The notes under the pieces were generated by a model. The model was not told the origin of the DNA. It saw only the letters and a list, made by a program, of their open reading frames with translations, and did not search any database. Made by a program: the position numbers and the translations under genes. Below, one piece after another: positions 21,619-33,619 of a stretch of 64,000 nucleotides of DNA. How positions within the stretch are numbered: the first letter of the stretch is position 1; every line of letters begins with the position of its first letter. The stretch covers positions 1,816,145 through 1,880,144 of the forward strand of contig CM034134.1 in NCBI GenBank assembly GCA_019914995.1, written 5' to 3'. The DNA is from Acanthochlamys bracteata. Its lineage: Eukaryota > Streptophyta > Magnoliopsida > Pandanales > Velloziaceae.

Positions 21619-24600
21619 ATGTCGGTATCGTGCGGAGTCGAATGTGTATTCTGCGTCGGCTTTCTTCGATGGGCATGGAAACGCTTAACCTACAACGGCG
21701 CATACGACAGTGAGAGCTGGCCACTCGCTTCGCCGGACGATTTCGAACCGATCCCACGCGTCTGCCGTTCAATCCTTGCAGTATACGAACCCGATATCTC
21801 CAACCCTCGCTTCCCTCCTCCCGGCGGCTACCAAATCGATCCAAAATCAATCATCAAACGAGTTGATTACAATACCACACATGGAAAATCTCCGCCTTAC
21901 ATTATTATTTGCGATAAATTTCATAAAGAAATTGTTATAGGGATTCGGGGATTGAATTTGAGGCACGAGTCGGATTATAAGGTTTTATTAGATAATAAGC
22001 TTGGAATGCAGAAATTTGATGGAGGTTTTGTGCACCATGGACTGCTTAAAGCTGCGGTATGGTTATTGACGCAAGAAAGGGAAACAATAAAGCAGCTGTG
22101 GTTGGAGAACGGCAAACAGTTTAAGCTTGTGATTGCAGGGCATTCACTTGGGTCAGGGATAGCGGCGTTGGCAGCGATTATTCTTGTGAATAGGAAGGAC
22201 GCATTTGGGGGAATACCGAGGGATAAGGTTAAGTGTTATGCGGTTGCTCCGGCTAGGTGTATGTCATTGAACCTTGCTGTGAAGTATGCGGATGTGATCA
22301 ACTCGGTGGTTCTCCAGGTTTGTGAGCTCTGCTTTTAAGTACCACCTGTTTGAATTGTTTTCTCTTTTGTTGCTTTTAGTGGCTGAATTATAGACTAGTT
22401 ATTAGGTTGTAATGGTAGTTCTAAAATTGGAGAAATTTGAACTACACAGTGTATTATTTATCTGTGCTGCACAGGGAGTACGACGGTTATTGTTTAATAT
22501 TACTGTTCAATCTCTGGCCTTAGTGAGACTTCCTAGTATGATTTAGGATTTATAGATCTAGTTGAAATGAGTTGATGATGCTGTGGCTGTTATTGTATTT
22601 GTGCTCACGATATATGTTTTGAAAAGAAAATTGAAGAGGCAAAAGTATAACTGAATCTGATATAGGTTTTGTCTTTTTTTGTGTCACTCCTGAGAAAGAG
22701 GTAGCTTGGGGGCTTTTTTACTTAGATTTTAGAAATACGTTATCTCTCGTAACAGACATGTATCAACTCCATCTCATCTTTTAATTTGTATTGTAACAGG
22801 TGAAGTTTAACAGTGTACCAAGAAGACATGTAATTGCTGTAATTAGGTGTCTTAGATGTGCCTAGGGCTCTAGATAGGTAGTCTACATAGTTGGTTTCCT
22901 AAGTGATTATTGTCATACTCTCAAATGAGCACAAGTTGTTGACATGATTTAGCCTACTTTCCTGAACTTTGTCCTCCATATCAAGAATATAAAAAAATAA
23001 TAAGGTCATGCATTTCTCAACAGCTTTCATTAATTGTTCTAACTTTGAAATAAATGTTTGTGAATTTAGAGCATTAGACGTTTTCACATTCTGAAGCAAC
23101 TCAGGTTGAAGTCTATAAATTCTGTTTAAAAATTAGCTCAAGCTGTTATCATGCTCCAGATCTGCTCATAGTAGTCATCTTGATGACTAGAAATCTGAAG
23201 AAAATTTCGCCGTTCACCTTTTAAGCTTTGAGGATTGTAGAGAGTGTTGGCATATACTCGAGTTTTATTGTATTGGTTAGATGAGAAACAAACAATAGTG
23301 CAAAATAACTGGACTGTCCGTGATTGACTGAACCAGGACGCAACTGTTCACTTTTTTTTCTTCTTCTTTTAAAGATACAGGAATTTTGAAGTTGGAATCA
23401 CCTAGTCAATTCTTTATGCAGGATGATTTCTTGCCAAGAACGCCAACTCCTTTGGAACATATCTTTGGTTCTATCTTTTGGTGAGTGCGTCTATCCTGTT
23501 CTTCATTCTGAGGTGTACTATTGTGTTTCACTTTATTACTAAATTGTTTAGCTAATGTGTTCAACTATTGAGGTTGGGAGCTGTAAACTACAATGATTCT
23601 TACACACTTGGTCTTACTTCTTTTGACAGTTTGCCATGCTTGCTATTTTTGGTTTGCATGAGAGATACGTTTATTCCAGAAAGCAGAAAGCTTAATGATC
23701 CAAGAAGGCTTTATGCTCCTGGACGAATGTATCACATTGTCGACAGGAAATTCTGCAGGTATGCATTAATCTTTCTTATAGTTTGTGTCTGATGTTCATT
23801 TCTGGATTATCAATGTTATAATTCAAGCACGACGTAAGAATATTAGAAAGCATTGCATCTGTGTGTGTCGGCCTCTTAGATGCTTGGATGGGGTCTGCTA
23901 TTATGCAAAAGTTAAACCCCAAAGTCCAATATGGAAACGTGTAGAGTAATTTCTCTGTTAGGGTTGTGAACAAGTTAGCTAGTTTGAGGTGTACTGGAAT
24001 TTGATGTGATTCCTACTCGTTATTTATTTCACTACAATTTGTATCAGCGTAACATTGTTTAGGCTATTTACTTGAGCTGGAGACTCCATGCTCCAGCCCC
24101 TGTTGCTAGTGAGCTCAATCAGATAAAGCAGTTACTCTCGTGTACTATGACTTCAATTATACTTAGCTGCAATCAAGTCACCTGAAATTGTCACATAATT
24201 TTTATTCAAATACATTCCTTAAGAAAAACATTCTATTCAAATCCGAAAATGTCTTTCACTTAGACTTCAGACAGACTAAATTCTCATGCAATTTGTAGTT
24301 AGATAACTCATCTCAGTGGTAGGTAGAAAGTTAAATAGGTTCTTATTACTAGAGGTTTGATACATCATTTGATCAGTAGGTGACCACTGATGGAAACATG
24401 CTGGAACATTTTGGGGTGATTCTGATTAATCATCTTATCATATGAACGTGCTGGCTGGTGTTCACTGATTTCTGAAAATACTTGATGAGGTGTGATAGTG
24501 TTGACCGTCATGCTGAAATGATCTGTTGAAACAGAAGTGATGTCTTTTAATGCTGTGCAGATGTGGGAGATTTCCTCCTGAAGTTAGGACAGCTATCCCA

Positions 24601-26931
24601 GTTGAAGGCAGATTCGAACACATTGTGCTGTCATGCAATACCACATCAGATCATGCAATACTTTGGATTGTAAGAGAAGCAGACAAGGCTCTACAGGTAC
24701 CCATTTTCCTACTCCTATTACCAGGTGATAGGGTAGTATAGTAAAGGCATCGTGAAAAGTTTCCGTAGTTGTACCTTTAAGGATGAAGTAACTGGGTGGA
24801 ATCAAGTTAAGCTATGTCGGTGCCAGACAGGTGAGATGAGTCTCGGAACTATATTTGTAGCCCAAAGAAATTTGAGATCCACATTTCTAGCAATAAATAT
24901 TTGAACATACTATAATTCAAATAACTATGTTATGAAATAGTAATGACTTTGGAAATAGCTTACAGGGAGAAGCTAAATTAGTTATTTTATTTTGACATTT
25001 TGTGCGCTTTGTGTCCTAGTATGTTATGTGTCTCAGCTAGGTCTTCTGTGTGGTAACATGAGATGATTTCTGTTATTTACTCCTTGTGCTTATCCTTCTG
25101 CTTCTGTTCATAATTCTTCATAATTAAGGACTTAATTGTGATTCCATGAAAGATTTTTTTCATACAAAAGAACCATATTCCAACAGTACAGTTACCACAC
25201 AATGAGGTGAACTTTCAGCACTATCTTGGTGCCTCCGAAACTGGGAAAGCTGTTAAAAGCTTAATATGGTACCATTTATCTTATTTTCTCCAAGATAAGA
25301 TAAAGCCATGTCAACATCATGTCCTTTTTCCTTTATCGATGTTTTATATATCATTTTGCATCATTCTTCATTCTAATGATGTAACAATTGATTGATATAA
25401 GCTTTTGTTAGTTGTTTTGCAATGTAAAATGACCATTCCTGTGCTGTAATTGACATTTTATAATATCAGATTGTGAGTTGGTTAACTTCATGCTAGAGTA
25501 TCTCTCAAAACAGAAGACCATACCCTTTTATATGAACTTTTGGAAGATGGTTGCCCGAAGTACATAACAGAATTCTTAGCATCCTTAGAACGGAAGATTT
25601 TGTGTTTAGGAAGACAAAGTTGGCCATTTTTCAAGTAGATCCCTCCAGTATGTCAATACTTTATCACGACCTAGCTAGAATTTGTCTTCCTTCAGTGCCC
25701 TTATCGACATGGCAATATGTTTAATTTTAAGTGGGTGCAAAATGAGCATGAACCTTAATTGTTCTCAGCCTATAGCTAGAAAGCTCATTTTTTTTTTTCT
25801 AAAGCTTTCAAATATAGGCTCTGTTATATTTCTTGAGTTTGCCTTTGTGCATCTGAAATAGTCAATCTGTGCATATTCTTTTATACAAGCCTTATAGGTA
25901 AATTCTTTAGAAGCTATAGCAATGTTCTTGTTATGTAGAAGGAAAAAGTTTGAGTTAATACTCACTATGAATATAATGTGAGCTATTTGAGGTAAAGTCT
26001 TTTGTCACTTTGCTTTAAGTTATGCTTATTAATTTCAGAAATTTTGCATCACTAATCCTCTTAATCAGGTTGTTGATTAGCCAATGGGCTGATTCACGAG
26101 TGTTTGTTTAGTTCATTTAAGCCGGGCCTCTTAATTTTGTTTTTTAATTGTGCTTTTGTACTGGTGAGTATCTAACTTGTCTATTAGGACAACAGGGTAT
26201 AAGTTCTTAAAACATTAGTCTCAATGGGACGTGTTTTTATGTAGAAGTCAATGGCAGCTTCAATTGTATATCTACTGTTCTTTTTCTTTTGGCCTCAAGG
26301 AGTTTCTTTGGACTTATAAGATACTTAAATCCTTTGCAGACTGTGAATGTTGATGGATATTCATGTTTGGATACAATGTTCTGACAGAAAAATCATGTAC
26401 TACTTCTTTCAATGCCTGTCTCACTTGCTAAGTTTCTTTCTTGATATGCCTTTAAAGGTTGCAAGAGATCATGTTCCTCTTCAATGGAGTATCTTCCATT
26501 TTTCTAACATTTAGAGATAAGCAGCATCCCCCGCTATTTTTATAGGGTTTAATGAAAGTGGACTACAACATCTCTGTTAATTTTGTCACTTCCATTTTCC
26601 TTGACAGAGAATGAAAGAAAGTCCAGACACCACAACCCCGCCTCAACAGCAGAAAATGGAGAGGAAAGAAACCCAACGGAAGGAACACAGAGATGCTCTT
26701 GAAAGAATGGAAAGCTTGAACGTACCGCATGCTGAAGAAACCGAGTTCCTACCTCCCTCTGAGTGTCTTGAGCAAGTGCCCCCTCAAAGTGACTCAAAAT
26801 GTAGTCGAAGAATAACTAATTGGGATGAGCTTGTAGCAAAACTCTTTTCTAAAGATGAATCAGGTAACTTTGTTCTGAAAAAAGGAGCAAGTATTGATGA
26901 CGTGCAAACTATTAGTGAGCGAAAACAGTAG
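21619..26931 (+). CDS. class 3 lipase, plant mono/diacylglycerol lipase-like
   Basis: A five-exon host gene encoding 448 residues. Exons: 21619-22317, 23422-23480, 23630-23758, 24561-24696 and 26608-26931. All junctions are GT-AG and the phases agree. Residues 1 to about 100 form the Mono/diacylglycerol-lipase N-terminal domain, with a Cys-rich start and FEPIPRVCRSILAVYEPDI. The lipase 3 domain follows, with nucleophile Ser176 in AGHSLGSG, a candidate Asp at 234-235 (VLQDDFLPR) and a candidate His at 316 or 327. A hydrophobic LPCLLFLVC segment (254-262) may touch membranes. The C-terminal tail after about 345 is charged and coiled-coil-like. It closely resembles my recollection of the Arabidopsis lipase-3 protein At3g14075 through residue 341. 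By family it should hydrolyse mono- or diacylglycerols; the substrate is inferred. The gene looks intact. Confidence 0.93.
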
Positions 26932-27590
26932 TAGTTGTTGTAATTTAACTTTTCCTTGTTCCTCTTTTTCCTTCTTTTTTTGGTGCATAGTAGTTACACA
27001 TCCGTTACTTTAACTCTCTACCACACAACAACAGATCTTGTAAAGTGTCATGTATATTTCGGAGCAATGTTACATGTTATCTTCTTTGAGTTGTGTATGT
27101 AATATGGAGTGTTGGTTATGTTCACATAACATTGAAATTGAACTACTTCTGCTGTAGGCATGCACCAAGCAAGTCTCCTGTCAAGAAACTTGACATTGAA
27201 TTAATGAAAACAGAAGGGTACTATTATTTCTTTTATTGTAATGGAAGATATGTGCCATTATTTCATTAAACATGTTATGTTAAACAAATCTATAGGATGT
27301 TTTAATTTCTTTTGCAAATTTTCTGTGAGAAATATTCTTAATCAAGTTTTTATTTGTTGGCCAAATCTTTTGCCACTTAATTAGCACAAAAACGTTTGCC
27401 AGGTTACAAAGTCTGTACCATTTCAACATTTTATGTGACTGTCAGCTTTCATATTTAAAATCTCTCGTTATAAGCTTTTACATTTTGTGTTGTAAATAGT
27501 TTTGTTTTAGAAACAGGAACGGAAATCAGTATTCAAGTGTGCATTCGGATTAGAAGTGTAAACATAAGTGGGTCAGCCCGGCGCGACTAC

Positions 27591-27850
27591 GGGAATGTTT
27601 GGAAATACTTATAAAATAAAGTTTTTTTAGAATAGAAATTATTTTTGTTATTTTTAAAAAATAAATTTTATTTTTTTTATAAAAAATAATAATAAAATAT
27701 ATAATAAAAATATTTTATTATATAAAATTTTTTTATATTTTTTAAAATTTTTAAATAATTTTTTTTAAATATTTATAAAATATATATTAAAAAATATAAA
27801 ATAAAAAATTAAAATATGGCGTTCGGAAAACTCAATCCCAAACACCCTCC
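27591..27850. mobile_element. AT-rich MITE, PIF/Harbinger- or hAT-like
   Basis: A 260-bp AT-rich block. It begins GGGAATGTTTGGAAAT and ends with the reverse complement of GGAGGGTGTTTGGGAT, the GGGxxTGTTTGG end type common in plant MITEs. The interior is almost only A and T and has no coding capacity. A cta occurs just outside both ends and could be a 3-bp target duplication. It lies between the convergent lipase and PMEI genes. Confidence 0.55.
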
Positions 27851-28242
27851 TATATGAGTTTGCTGAGCTATATGAGTATTGTTGGTCTGGTCTGAAAGCT
27901 CGATATTTATTATTATTTATTTTTTGGGTTGGCAAAGTAACTAAAGTGGGATTTTAGAAGAAAATATGAAAGTAGAACAAGTCTTTGACAAAACAAAAAA
28001 ACAACTGTTCTAGCCCAAACTTACATTTCTAATTCCGATTTGGGTATTTTTATTCTAATTTCAAAACAAGCCTTCTTCAAATTCACTATTATTCAACAAA
28101 ACTCGCAACTCAAATTTAAGTTAGGATATTTAATCTTTCACATCAAATCTAACCTAATCCAACTTCCCAAAAAATGTAATTATGTATTTGGAAACCATAA
28201 CAAATAGATAGAAACAATTACCAAAAAGAGAAAACTTCATAT

Positions 28243-28280
28243 ATATATATATTATATATTATATATATATATATATATTT
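28243..28280. repeat. (AT)n microsatellite
   Basis: A run of alternating at/ta with two short interruptions, located in the 3' flank of the minus-strand PMEI gene. Confidence 0.9.
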
Positions 28281-28360
28281 CAATAAACTGTCTCAGATCT
28301 TCTTCTAACAAATTAAACCAAACCCTAAAAAACCTTTAAGACAGAAGAAAAAAAGAGAAA

Positions 28361-29002
28361 TCAATGCTTCAAATTGTTTATGAGGGCCAAAGCATTGGTA
28401 GAGAACATCTTAACCTTATCAACTCTTTGAACAACTCCTCTTTCCAACTGATCACCATTATTAATACCCAACTCCTGCTTCAATCCATCAGTACAAGTAT
28501 CTTCGTCCGTCAAAGCGGCGCTCATCCAAGTCTGCGCATTAAATATCTTCCATTCAATAATCGTTCCGTTCAACCCTCCGGCACTGATACGCACCAGTTC
28601 TTGCAACGAACTCCTCGTCAGACCAACTGCGTCCTTCACGTTTGATATGCAATCTTTCAACGCCATCACTTCACGGGACGAAGAACCCCTAAAAGGCAGA
28701 TGCATCGTTGATAGTAAAGATTTAAGTGAGTGGAGACGTTGAAGAGCTACGTTGGTAGCTGCACGAGCGAGAACTAATGGGCTTTCTTGTACTGTAGACG
28801 CGTAAGGGTATAGAGTTGAGATGCAAAGAGATGGGTACTGAGTTGTTTTGCATGATGACTCAATGAATGTTGTCGTTGCCGCCATCGTCGATGAAGATGA
28901 AGGTGTTGACGTGTTTGCTGAGGCTGTAGATGAAAAAGTGAAGAACAACAAGAAGAAGATGGGAAGGAAATGATAATAATAGTGGTGCTTGAAGTTCCCC
29001 AT
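28361..29002 (-). CDS. pectin methylesterase inhibitor (PMEI) domain protein
   Basis: A single-exon host gene of 213 codons. Residues 1-29 form a signal peptide (a hydrophobic FLPIFFLLFFTF core followed by SSTASA), so the product should be secreted to the cell wall. The PMEI four-helix domain spans about 41-210. The four expected cysteines are present: Cys51 and Cys60 in the N-terminal hairpin (SSCKTTQYPSLC), Cys118 (ALKDCISN) and Cys170 (TDEDTCTDG). The last follows the TWMSAALTDEDTC stretch that marks the family. One N-glycosylation site, NGT, is at 145. Family members bind and inhibit pectin methylesterases, or invertases in the closely related group; sequence alone does not separate these. 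Length and layout are normal, with no break. Confidence 0.93.
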   Translation of the reverse strand: MGNFKHHYYYHFLPIFFLLFFTFSSTASANTSTPSSSSTMAATTTFIESSCKTTQYPSLCISTLYPYASTVQESPLVLARAATNVALQRLHSLKSLLSTMHLPFRGSSSREVMALKDCISNVKDAVGLTRSSLQELVRISAGGLNGTIIEWKIFNAQTWMSAALTDEDTCTDGLKQELGINNGDQLERGVVQRVDKVKMFSTNALALINNLKH

Positions 29003-29066
29003 GGCTACTATTTTCTTGTGTCGTTGTTTTTAGGTATGGAGTTTCTTGGAATGTTAACTGCTAGGG

Positions 29067-29077
29067 CATTTATATAG
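29067..29077 (-). promoter_or_regulatory. TATA box of the PMEI gene
   Basis: On the minus strand the sequence reads cTATATAAATg, centred about 70 bases upstream of the PMEI start codon. This is the expected place for a core TATA element with a short 5' leader. The motif is visible; its use is inferred. Confidence 0.7.
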
Positions 29078-29109
29078 TGAGGGCAGAAGAATTAGGTGAG
29101 AATTTTATA

Positions 29110-31230
29110 TATTAGATTCAGAAATTTTTTCTTTTTTTTTTTGCTTTATTATTGTGGATGATTTTTTTTTAATGTATCTGACATATATTATAAAAAAATA
29201 CGGTTATAAAGTTAAAAGATGAATCATTAATGAAGATTTACTCTTATGATGCTAAAAACTAGGAGTTTGTGAGTAATTAATATTTATAACAATATAATTT
29301 TCTTTTCTTTTTTTCTTTTTGTTTTTCCTTCAACAGAGATTTTAGTAAAAGTGTGTGTGAAGTTGGTGAAAGAGTTTTGTTTTTTCGCAATAGGCTTGTT
29401 TTAGTTACATAAAAATAAATTTCACAAAAATGAGTTTTTTGAAAATAAAGATCAATAAAATAAAAATTCGAAATAATAACTAAAACACGTGAAGTAAAAT
29501 TTTGTTTTTGAATTAAATTTGATACAAATAAAATTTGGTATGGTATTCAAAATATAATTCAAAATGATATATAAATGAAACACATAAAATGATAAATTCA
29601 AAATTTGAAGTGAGACATTGAAATTCCTTCAATTAAAATATGTACTATAACTAATGTGAAATGGACTGATAGTTATGGTGGTAATTTAGTTTAGATACCT
29701 TAACATGCGGCGAAAATTTTGGAATATCTAGTTCATCGAATTCGACTTGAACAGAAAAAGTTCAAGTACTTAAAATTTAAGCAATTTTCTACTATATACT
29801 TGCAACTTTTGCGAAAGATTAATGAAATAAAAAAGAAAGTTTAACTATATAATTGTAGTACCATATTAGTGTAACAACAATCTTACGAGAAATCAACGAA
29901 TATTGAATTTCTATAATCTAATAAGTTAGGTGCACGAGCAAAAGAGTGTAATAAATTTTTTTTGAAAGTCAAAAAAGAAAGTTGAACACCTACCATCCCC
30001 ATATTGCTAATTTAACAAATTAAAATTGAAAAGAATGGTTATGAGTATTTTGGAATTACTTAAAAATTAGAGCTTTTCTTATAACTTTTTTGGAAAAACA
30101 AGTTTATCTTTTAGGACAAAAAAAATTAAACAAAAGAAAAATATAATAATTGTATGACATATAACTCACTCGTATTTTTTCATAAATTATAATTCTAAAA
30201 TATTGTAAGAATTTTTGTAAAATAAAAAGTTGAAAATCGGATGAAAGTAGAGCTCACATCCAAACAATCCCAGAGTCGAACCATTTTGCTAACTTTTAAG
30301 AACAATTTGTGTACACATTTGTCAACTTTGAATCTTTTTGTTTTCACTTTTTCAAAAATTTTAACTCAACTAACAGCACGCTAATGCTTTTGAATTAATG
30401 CTAGCACAACTTGAATATCATGGATTAAGAAAATGTTCAATATATCTGTTAAATAATGCAGAGAATTATTACCTTCTATTACTCTCTACAAAAATTTTGC
30501 CAAACAGAAAAAATGAAGAGTAATTAAGTCTTATCTACTATATAGTGATCCTTCTTTTTAACAAAAATTAAGATTAATTGCGTGAAAGAATCCACACAAG
30601 CAGAGTTAAGCTGAATATAAACATTCGAACAAAAACATAGCAAGAAAGCATTGCAAGGTTGCATATGTATAGCAATCAAACAACTAACATGGTCCTTAAC
30701 TCGTAACGCTATATCAGCTACAGGGGTCTTTCCTGTCTATATTATCAGTAATATTATTGATCAGATCAATTTTGAGTACTCCAAGTATAAAACCTATCAG
30801 CTTTCGTGTTTGTTGGCGATTCACAAATTCAAGCACTAAGAAGCCTTTAGCAAAACCTGGTTACAAATAGCAGGCAGACCAAAAAAATAAATGAAAAACA
30901 TAAGTAGCTAGAAACCATATGTATAGCTCAAAGAAATAAAAAAATTTAACAATGAGACACAGAAGCATTATGGATACATACATCATACATATTCAATAAT
31001 TGGCAGCATCATGTTTTCAGTTTTGAAACAACCAAACGACGAGATGCTATAGCAGGAATTTCTTTTTGACAGTTGCACACTTGCACTGGATAGCAATGCT
31101 CAGACAATAAACACAACACAAGACAACAAAGTGTCACTGGAGAAGAAAAAAAAAGATTTGGAAATGTTTGCATAGTAGTTCAATGAAAAGCAAATAAAGT
31201 ACGCTACATAACAAGAGAGGTACAACAAAC
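29110..31230. other. intergenic, no gene recognised
   Basis: AT-rich DNA upstream of the PMEI gene and downstream of the candidate microprotein gene. Some blocks (about 30030-30290) have the look of worn MITEs, but no matched ends were found. Nothing else can be supported. Confidence 0.5.
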
Positions 31231-31233
31231 CTA

Positions 31234-32786
31234 TCACATAAACTGCGCTTGATAAGCGTCATTGTACTTTCCTAACGATTTGAAAGTTGACCAATTGTCA
31301 TGAAAGCTATAATATAACTCTGCTTTGTAGGGAAACTAACTAAGAGATCATAAAGATGTGTTGTTTGAAGCAGAATCATACTAGAAAAGGCAAATTGCAG
31401 ATGTAATGCAATAAATGACCTACATCTTGGCCATAAGAACGTAATTATTCTCAGAGGATTCATATGAAAATAATCGAAAGAGAACAGGGTTTAGAGCTAT
31501 GACATACCATATCAGTGTTGATTCCAGTATGGACAACTGTTTTGGCACCAGAGGAGGGTAATGTGAACTTGGTGCCCTTCAATGCACCTAAATATTCCCA
31601 CATACTGCAACAATATGCAGTGCCAGTTTTGTATTTTCAACTATATATTGAAACTTTGATGTGTTGAAAATCTCCATAGGTAATTTAAGGAAGAAACAAC
31701 ATCCATTGAAAAGGTAGCATGCACTTTCATGACACATAGGTGATGACAGTTTACACAAAAATCTTTATTTCAAAAAACCCCACTGATAAGATCTCAACTT
31801 AATAGTTTACAATATGTCTTCCAATTTTCCATCTTTTCTGATCAATCATTTATGAAGCATCAATGGCCATGCAAAGATATATGAATCAATCTAAAATCAA
31901 CAATAAATTGCTTCATCTAAAGAATTCCTTTTTAATCAAATTGTCAAATGCAAACTAGACAATGAACAGATACCATAACTAAGCAGTACATAAATCGTAG
32001 AATATGAATCCTGTGAAATAAACGAAGTGAGGATCACATCAGAAATAATAGAGATAAAGAACTTAAGAGGATACAAAGTGCAGTTTATATGCTTGCACTG
32101 TGCCAATTAGGTTATCCAATATATCAGGAGTTTTCAAGTGGTTAAAATGATATTAGAAATTTTAGAAAATATGAAAACTTTGGAAACAGCTTGCAGGGAA
32201 TATATACTACAACCATACATTAAAAGGGTGACAACACCCAGAGTATGAAAAATGTAGTAAAATTGAAGTTTTATTCCAATTAATGGCAAACTAACAGACT
32301 ATGTCATCTCGCAATGAAATTCCTCTGTTATACTTCTCAAATGCTTTAATGTGTTCTCTAACCATAGGCCAACCAAATTAAAACTTTAAGAGCCATTTTA
32401 CCATGTCTAGGAGCTGTCCTATGGCTGAATTATTATAATTTTACGTTAAAGCATGTGGGGTATTTTTGTCCATCTAGTGTTCCATAGTTGTCTCAAGTAT
32501 ATCGTCTCTAGAACAATCATACTTATGATGCTATTATTACAAAGTCTCATTAAAGCAACAAAAATCTATCTCAGAGAAATTAATATACTAACTAGAAAGC
32601 CTCTTTTTCAAGAATGAATAGCTCAGATGAGGATCTGCTAATTTCTTTCAGTTTCCTACTACACTTTTGGTAAGCGAAAACACAAATCTTGTAACTAAAT
32701 AGTAAAATTCAACCAATAGAAGAGTTTACTTACAAGATACTGTCCAATTCAGCAAAGTGAGGGTCTTCATATGGAAAGAAAATCAT
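31234..32786 (-). CDS. candidate three-exon microprotein gene, unidentified
   Basis: I do not recognise this protein. Three minus-strand exons join in phase to 60 codons: 32786-32734 (ATG, 53 nt, then gtaagt), 31604-31508 (after ttgttgcag, 97 nt, then gtatgt) and 31266-31234 (after gaaag, 33 nt with TGA). The product begins MIFFPYEDPHFAELDSI, continues MWEYLGALKGTKFTLPSSG and ends TGINTDMYNDAYQAQFM. The 2/1 phase join of exons 1 and 2 and the two strong donors support a real spliced frame. The third acceptor (aatcgttaggaaag) is weaker. The apparent ATG may lie inside a longer gene, with earlier exons missed upstream. No signal peptide or membrane segment is seen. Confidence 0.45.
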
Positions 32787-32789
32787 ATT

Positions 32790-33615
32790 GTATTAGAAAT
32801 ACGCCCGCCATTTCAAATGTAAGTAAATACTATATGCCAAATTAAGTAAACATATATGCTAAAAGCAACCACATCAGACTCTGATCCAGCAGCAGTAAAA
32901 GATGGCAAATCCAAGCGTAGCGAGCAAAAAGAAGAACGAGGGGTTGGACACGAAGCTGATACATCCTCGTAATGCAAAAGTAAAGAGAAGGCAGGCCTCT
33001 ACAACGGATGGAAGACGGTATTAAGAAATGAAAGAGGAAACTGCTTGGAACGAAATTGCTTATTCAATAAAGCTGTTGATTTTCTACAATATATAATATC
33101 CCACTCCTAAGAAATTATGCTAGTTCGACCAGCTTGATGCTAGGAACAGTTAGAACACGTAATAGCTGCTATAGACGAACATGAAAATAGAATCTTTAAA
33201 CAAATCACTCCTACGTATCTTCACCAATTTCTTGTATATGCTTCCTGTTTTCTATAGCAACTAACCAAATTTCTACATTCATCATACTTTATGTAATTGC
33301 TCTACTCTGAACTCTCTTTCACTAATCATAATCCTTTACACTAGATGAATTTACATTCTAAGATTGGCAAGATAAGCTTGCTCTGAAGTTGACAAGATCC
33401 TATATGATTCACCCTGCTTGAGCTAGTTTAAGCTCCATCATTGTATTATCCCATAAACAGAATACACAAATTAAAAAAGGAAAAAAAGTCTCCTATTTCA
33501 TTGTAGACAAAAGCTTAGCGAGGAAATTTATATAAGAGGAATCAGGCTGAATTTCTTTTATTCATATGATAAAAGAAGCCGCATGACAGCAAAATGTTTA
33601 AGAGTTACCCCAAGA
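32790..33615. other. region between microprotein exons and MA3 gene
   Basis: Holds the 3' flank of the MA3 gene and any promoter or earlier exons of the candidate microprotein gene. A more GC-rich patch at 32870-33010 is open for about 30 codons on the plus strand in two frames (Lys-rich and Glu/Ser-rich readings). I could not join it to other exons. Confidence 0.4.
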
Positions 33616-33619
33616 TTGT

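Noticed and set aside
21443-21688. Low-complexity plus-strand frame before and across the lipase start
   Set aside because: It is a translation of the CT-rich leader (runs of Val, Ser and Arg) and lacks an ATG that would make sense. The lipase frame explains the region.
28364-28645. A 93-codon plus-strand frame
   Set aside because: It is the antisense shadow of the PMEI gene.
32870-33010. Plus-strand Lys-rich reading starting MANPSVASKKKNEG
   Set aside because: A second overlapping frame is equally open and neither joins to further exons. The neighbouring splice signals favour the minus strand.
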